A stretch of DNA of 7,345 nt from UBA9410 sp036123585 (GTDB lineage Bacteria > Actinomycetota > Acidimicrobiia > Acidimicrobiales > MedAcidi-G1): assembly GCA_036123585.1 (NCBI GenBank), contig JAZADN010000016.1, positions 1 through 7,345 on the forward strand, read 5' to 3'. A program made the position numbers and the translations under genes. The notes below the pieces were generated by a model. It ran no database searches, was not told the DNA's origin, and saw only the letters and a program-made list of their open reading frames with translations. Below, piece by piece: positions 6,175 to 7,345 of the stretch; positions within the stretch are counted from its first letter, which is position 1, and every line of letters begins with the position of its first letter.

Positions 6175-6250
6175 CGCTGGATCCCGGGAACGTCGGCCTC
6201 CCGTGGTCAAGTCCCACCGGAAGCCTGGTGGGGGGAGAGGGGGGTGTATG

Positions 6251-6256
6251 TAACGT
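6251..6256 (+). promoter_or_regulatory. candidate -10 box of the transporter gene
   Basis: TAACGT (TANNNT form) is followed by 6 nt and the ATG at 6263, the same arrangement as greA. No Shine-Dalgarno sequence sits at normal distance; the G-rich run at 6230-6244 is too far upstream. No clear -35 is visible, so this is tentative. Confidence 0.35.
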
Positions 6257-6262
6257 TCGCCG

Positions 6263-7222
6263 ATGGCTGTGTCGGTTGAAGACCGTTCCGCCCTTCAGGC
6301 GGCTGCCCGTGCCCCCATGCGGGCCTTCGACTGGCTGCTGCTGGCCACCGCGGCCGGGGTGTGGGGTTCGTCGTTCCTGTTCATGGAGGTGGCCCTGCGA
6401 GTGGAGAACCCCGGCCTAGTGGCTTGGTTGCGACCAGCCTTTGGCCTCTGCTTCCTGGCCTGCCTGCCGTCTGCCCGGCGACCGGTGGACCGGGCCGACC
6501 TGCCTCGCCTGGGCGCGCTCGGCCTGCTGTGGATGGCCATTCCACTAAGCCTGTTCCCGCTGGCCCAGACATGGATCGACTCATCGATCGCCGGGATGAT
6601 GAACAGCGGGATGCCAGTAGCCACCCTGCTGGCAGGCTCCTTGTTCTTTGGGGTGGTCACCCATCGAGTTCAGGTGTCCGGAGTGGTCGCGGGGATTGCC
6701 GGCATGGTGGTGGTGGGCCTGCCGTCGGCCACCACCGACGGCACCGGCATGGTCGGCGTGCTGCTGGTGATCGTCGCCATCTGCTGTTACGGCTTGGCTG
6801 CCAACCTGGCCGCACCTCTCCAGCAGAAGTACGGCTCCACGCCGGTCCTACTGCGGGTCCTCGTGGTGGCCACCGTGGCCACCACGCCGTGGGGGCTGGT
6901 TGGTCTAGCCGACTCGTCGTTCGCCTGGCCGGCACTCACCTCCAACGTGGCCGTTGGCGTCGGTGGTACCGGGGTGGCCTACGTGGCCGCGGCGACCCTG
7001 ATCGGTCGGGTGGGGCCGGTACGAATGTCGGCTGTGACCTACGTGATTCCTGTGGTGGCCTCCACCCTCGGTGTGGTGGTTTTAGACGAGGTGATCGGTG
7101 CCGTCGAAGTGGCGGGGCTCGTGGTCCTGATGGCTGGTGCCTGGTTGACTACCCGGGCACCCCGACAGGTTCCCGGTCCGGGAGTGCGCCTCAGATCCGC
7201 TGGTCGGATCGCCGGCGACTAG
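6263..7222 (+). CDS. EamA/DMT-superfamily transporter
   Basis: A 319-residue inner-membrane protein of the drug/metabolite transporter superfamily, built from two EamA repeats with about ten hydrophobic helices between residues 22 and 296. Typical sequence includes WGSSFLFMEVAL at 34-45 after helix 1, the helix 3-4 region LFPLAQTWIDSSIAGMMNS at 98-116, and the second-repeat signature YVIPVVASTLGVVVLDE at 260-276 near the C-terminus. Members export amino acids, metabolites or drugs; nothing here fixes the substrate. Standing near an isoleucine operon makes amino-acid export tempting, but a 281-bp gap and a separate promoter candidate argue against co-regulation. The ATG at 6263 was chosen for its position 6 nt behind a TANNNT box; Met19 (6317) is an alternative just before helix 1. 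The C-terminal tail overlaps the convergent gene by 32 bp. Confidence 0.9.
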   Translation: MAVSVEDRSALQAAARAPMRAFDWLLLATAAGVWGSSFLFMEVALRVENPGLVAWLRPAFGLCFLACLPSARRPVDRADLPRLGALGLLWMAIPLSLFPLAQTWIDSSIAGMMNSGMPVATLLAGSLFFGVVTHRVQVSGVVAGIAGMVVVGLPSATTDGTGMVGVLLVIVAICCYGLAANLAAPLQQKYGSTPVLLRVLVVATVATTPWGLVGLADSSFAWPALTSNVAVGVGGTGVAYVAAATLIGRVGPVRMSAVTYVIPVVASTLGVVVLDEVIGAVEVAGLVVLMAGAWLTTRAPRQVPGPGVRLRSAGRIAGD

Positions 7223-7345
7223 TCCCCGGGCCGCTGTAGTAGGCGCCGTACCCGGGCTCTTCTGGGTAGTTGAGGTCGGGCGGATCCGCAGTGGCGTCCC
7301 GCCACCACTGGAGTAGCCGGTCCTCCCTCCCGTAGTCGAAGGGGT
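7191..7345 (-). CDS. 3' end of an unrecognised protein gene (partial)
   Basis: Minus-strand reading from the window edge gives 50 residues, PFDYGREDRLLQWWRDAT... to ...RRRSDQRI, ending with TGA at 7193-7191. Third positions are mostly G or C up to the final dozen codons, supporting real coding. The tail is polar with Pro, Gly and Tyr and ends in a basic stretch; no domain is recognisable. The last 32 bp overlap the 3' end of the transporter gene, tail to tail. The start lies outside the window. Residues after about 38, inside the overlap, could be a stop-loss extension. Confidence 0.55.
   Translation of the reverse strand, partial: PFDYGREDRLLQWWRDATADPPDLNYPEEPGYGAYYSGPGTSRRRSDQRI

Noticed and set aside
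6213..6232. Perfect 6-bp inverted repeat CCCACC/GGTGGG with an 8-nt loop upstream of the transporter gene
   Set aside because: Followed by G rather than T, so not a terminator; it is about 30 bp from the transporter ATG and could be an operator, but a 6-bp GC repeat is common by chance here.
5956..6279. 107-codon plus-strand frame between the aquaporin and transporter genes
   Set aside because: No recognisable family, starts inside the aquaporin gene and ends inside the transporter gene, and is the complement of the better-supported dehydrogenase remnant.

Overview
The window reads as high-GC actinobacterial DNA. I infer, without proof, a marine or freshwater Acidimicrobiia-like lineage. The reasons are strong G/C third-codon preference, an actinobacterial-type LeuB (VRENTEG motif), a GreA whose ATG directly follows a TANNNT -10 box, and several starts without a Shine-Dalgarno sequence. 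Genes are tightly packed, with short gaps and 4-11 bp overlaps.

Layout: (1) 1-141 (+), the 3' end of an unrecognised CDS that meets the next gene tail to tail. (2) 163-1532 (-), a two-gene unit of greA followed by an alpha/beta hydrolase, joined by an ATGA overlap. (3) 1533-1773, a compact control region: divergent promoter candidates, an 11-residue leader peptide with three consecutive isoleucine codons, a 9-bp hairpin, and a UUCG-loop intrinsic terminator. (4) 1774-5308 (+), leuB - ilvE - cimA. (5) 5319-5981 (+), a small aquaporin-family channel gene just after cimA. (6) 5982-6262, non-coding apart from what looks like the remnant of an acyl-CoA dehydrogenase N-terminus on the minus strand. 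(7) 6263-7222 (+), an EamA/DMT-type transporter. (8) 7191-7345 (-), the 3' end of an unrecognised CDS overlapping the transporter tail to tail.

How the genes fit together: CimA makes citramalate from pyruvate and acetyl-CoA. LeuB carries out the oxidative decarboxylation that ends in 2-oxobutyrate; the intervening LeuCD isomerase is not in the window. After the shared IlvBN/C/D steps, also not here, IlvE makes isoleucine. The leader peptide before leuB (MNDLHRVIIIR) would therefore measure the end product of the pathway it precedes. This is the most interesting item in the window: a small, apparently leaderless, isoleucine-sensing transcription attenuator in front of a citramalate-route isoleucine operon. 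Peptide-leader attenuators of ilv/leu/trp genes are known in Actinobacteria, so the class is not new. The leaderless leader ORF, the coupling to cimA and the geometry of the hairpins deserve a closer look.
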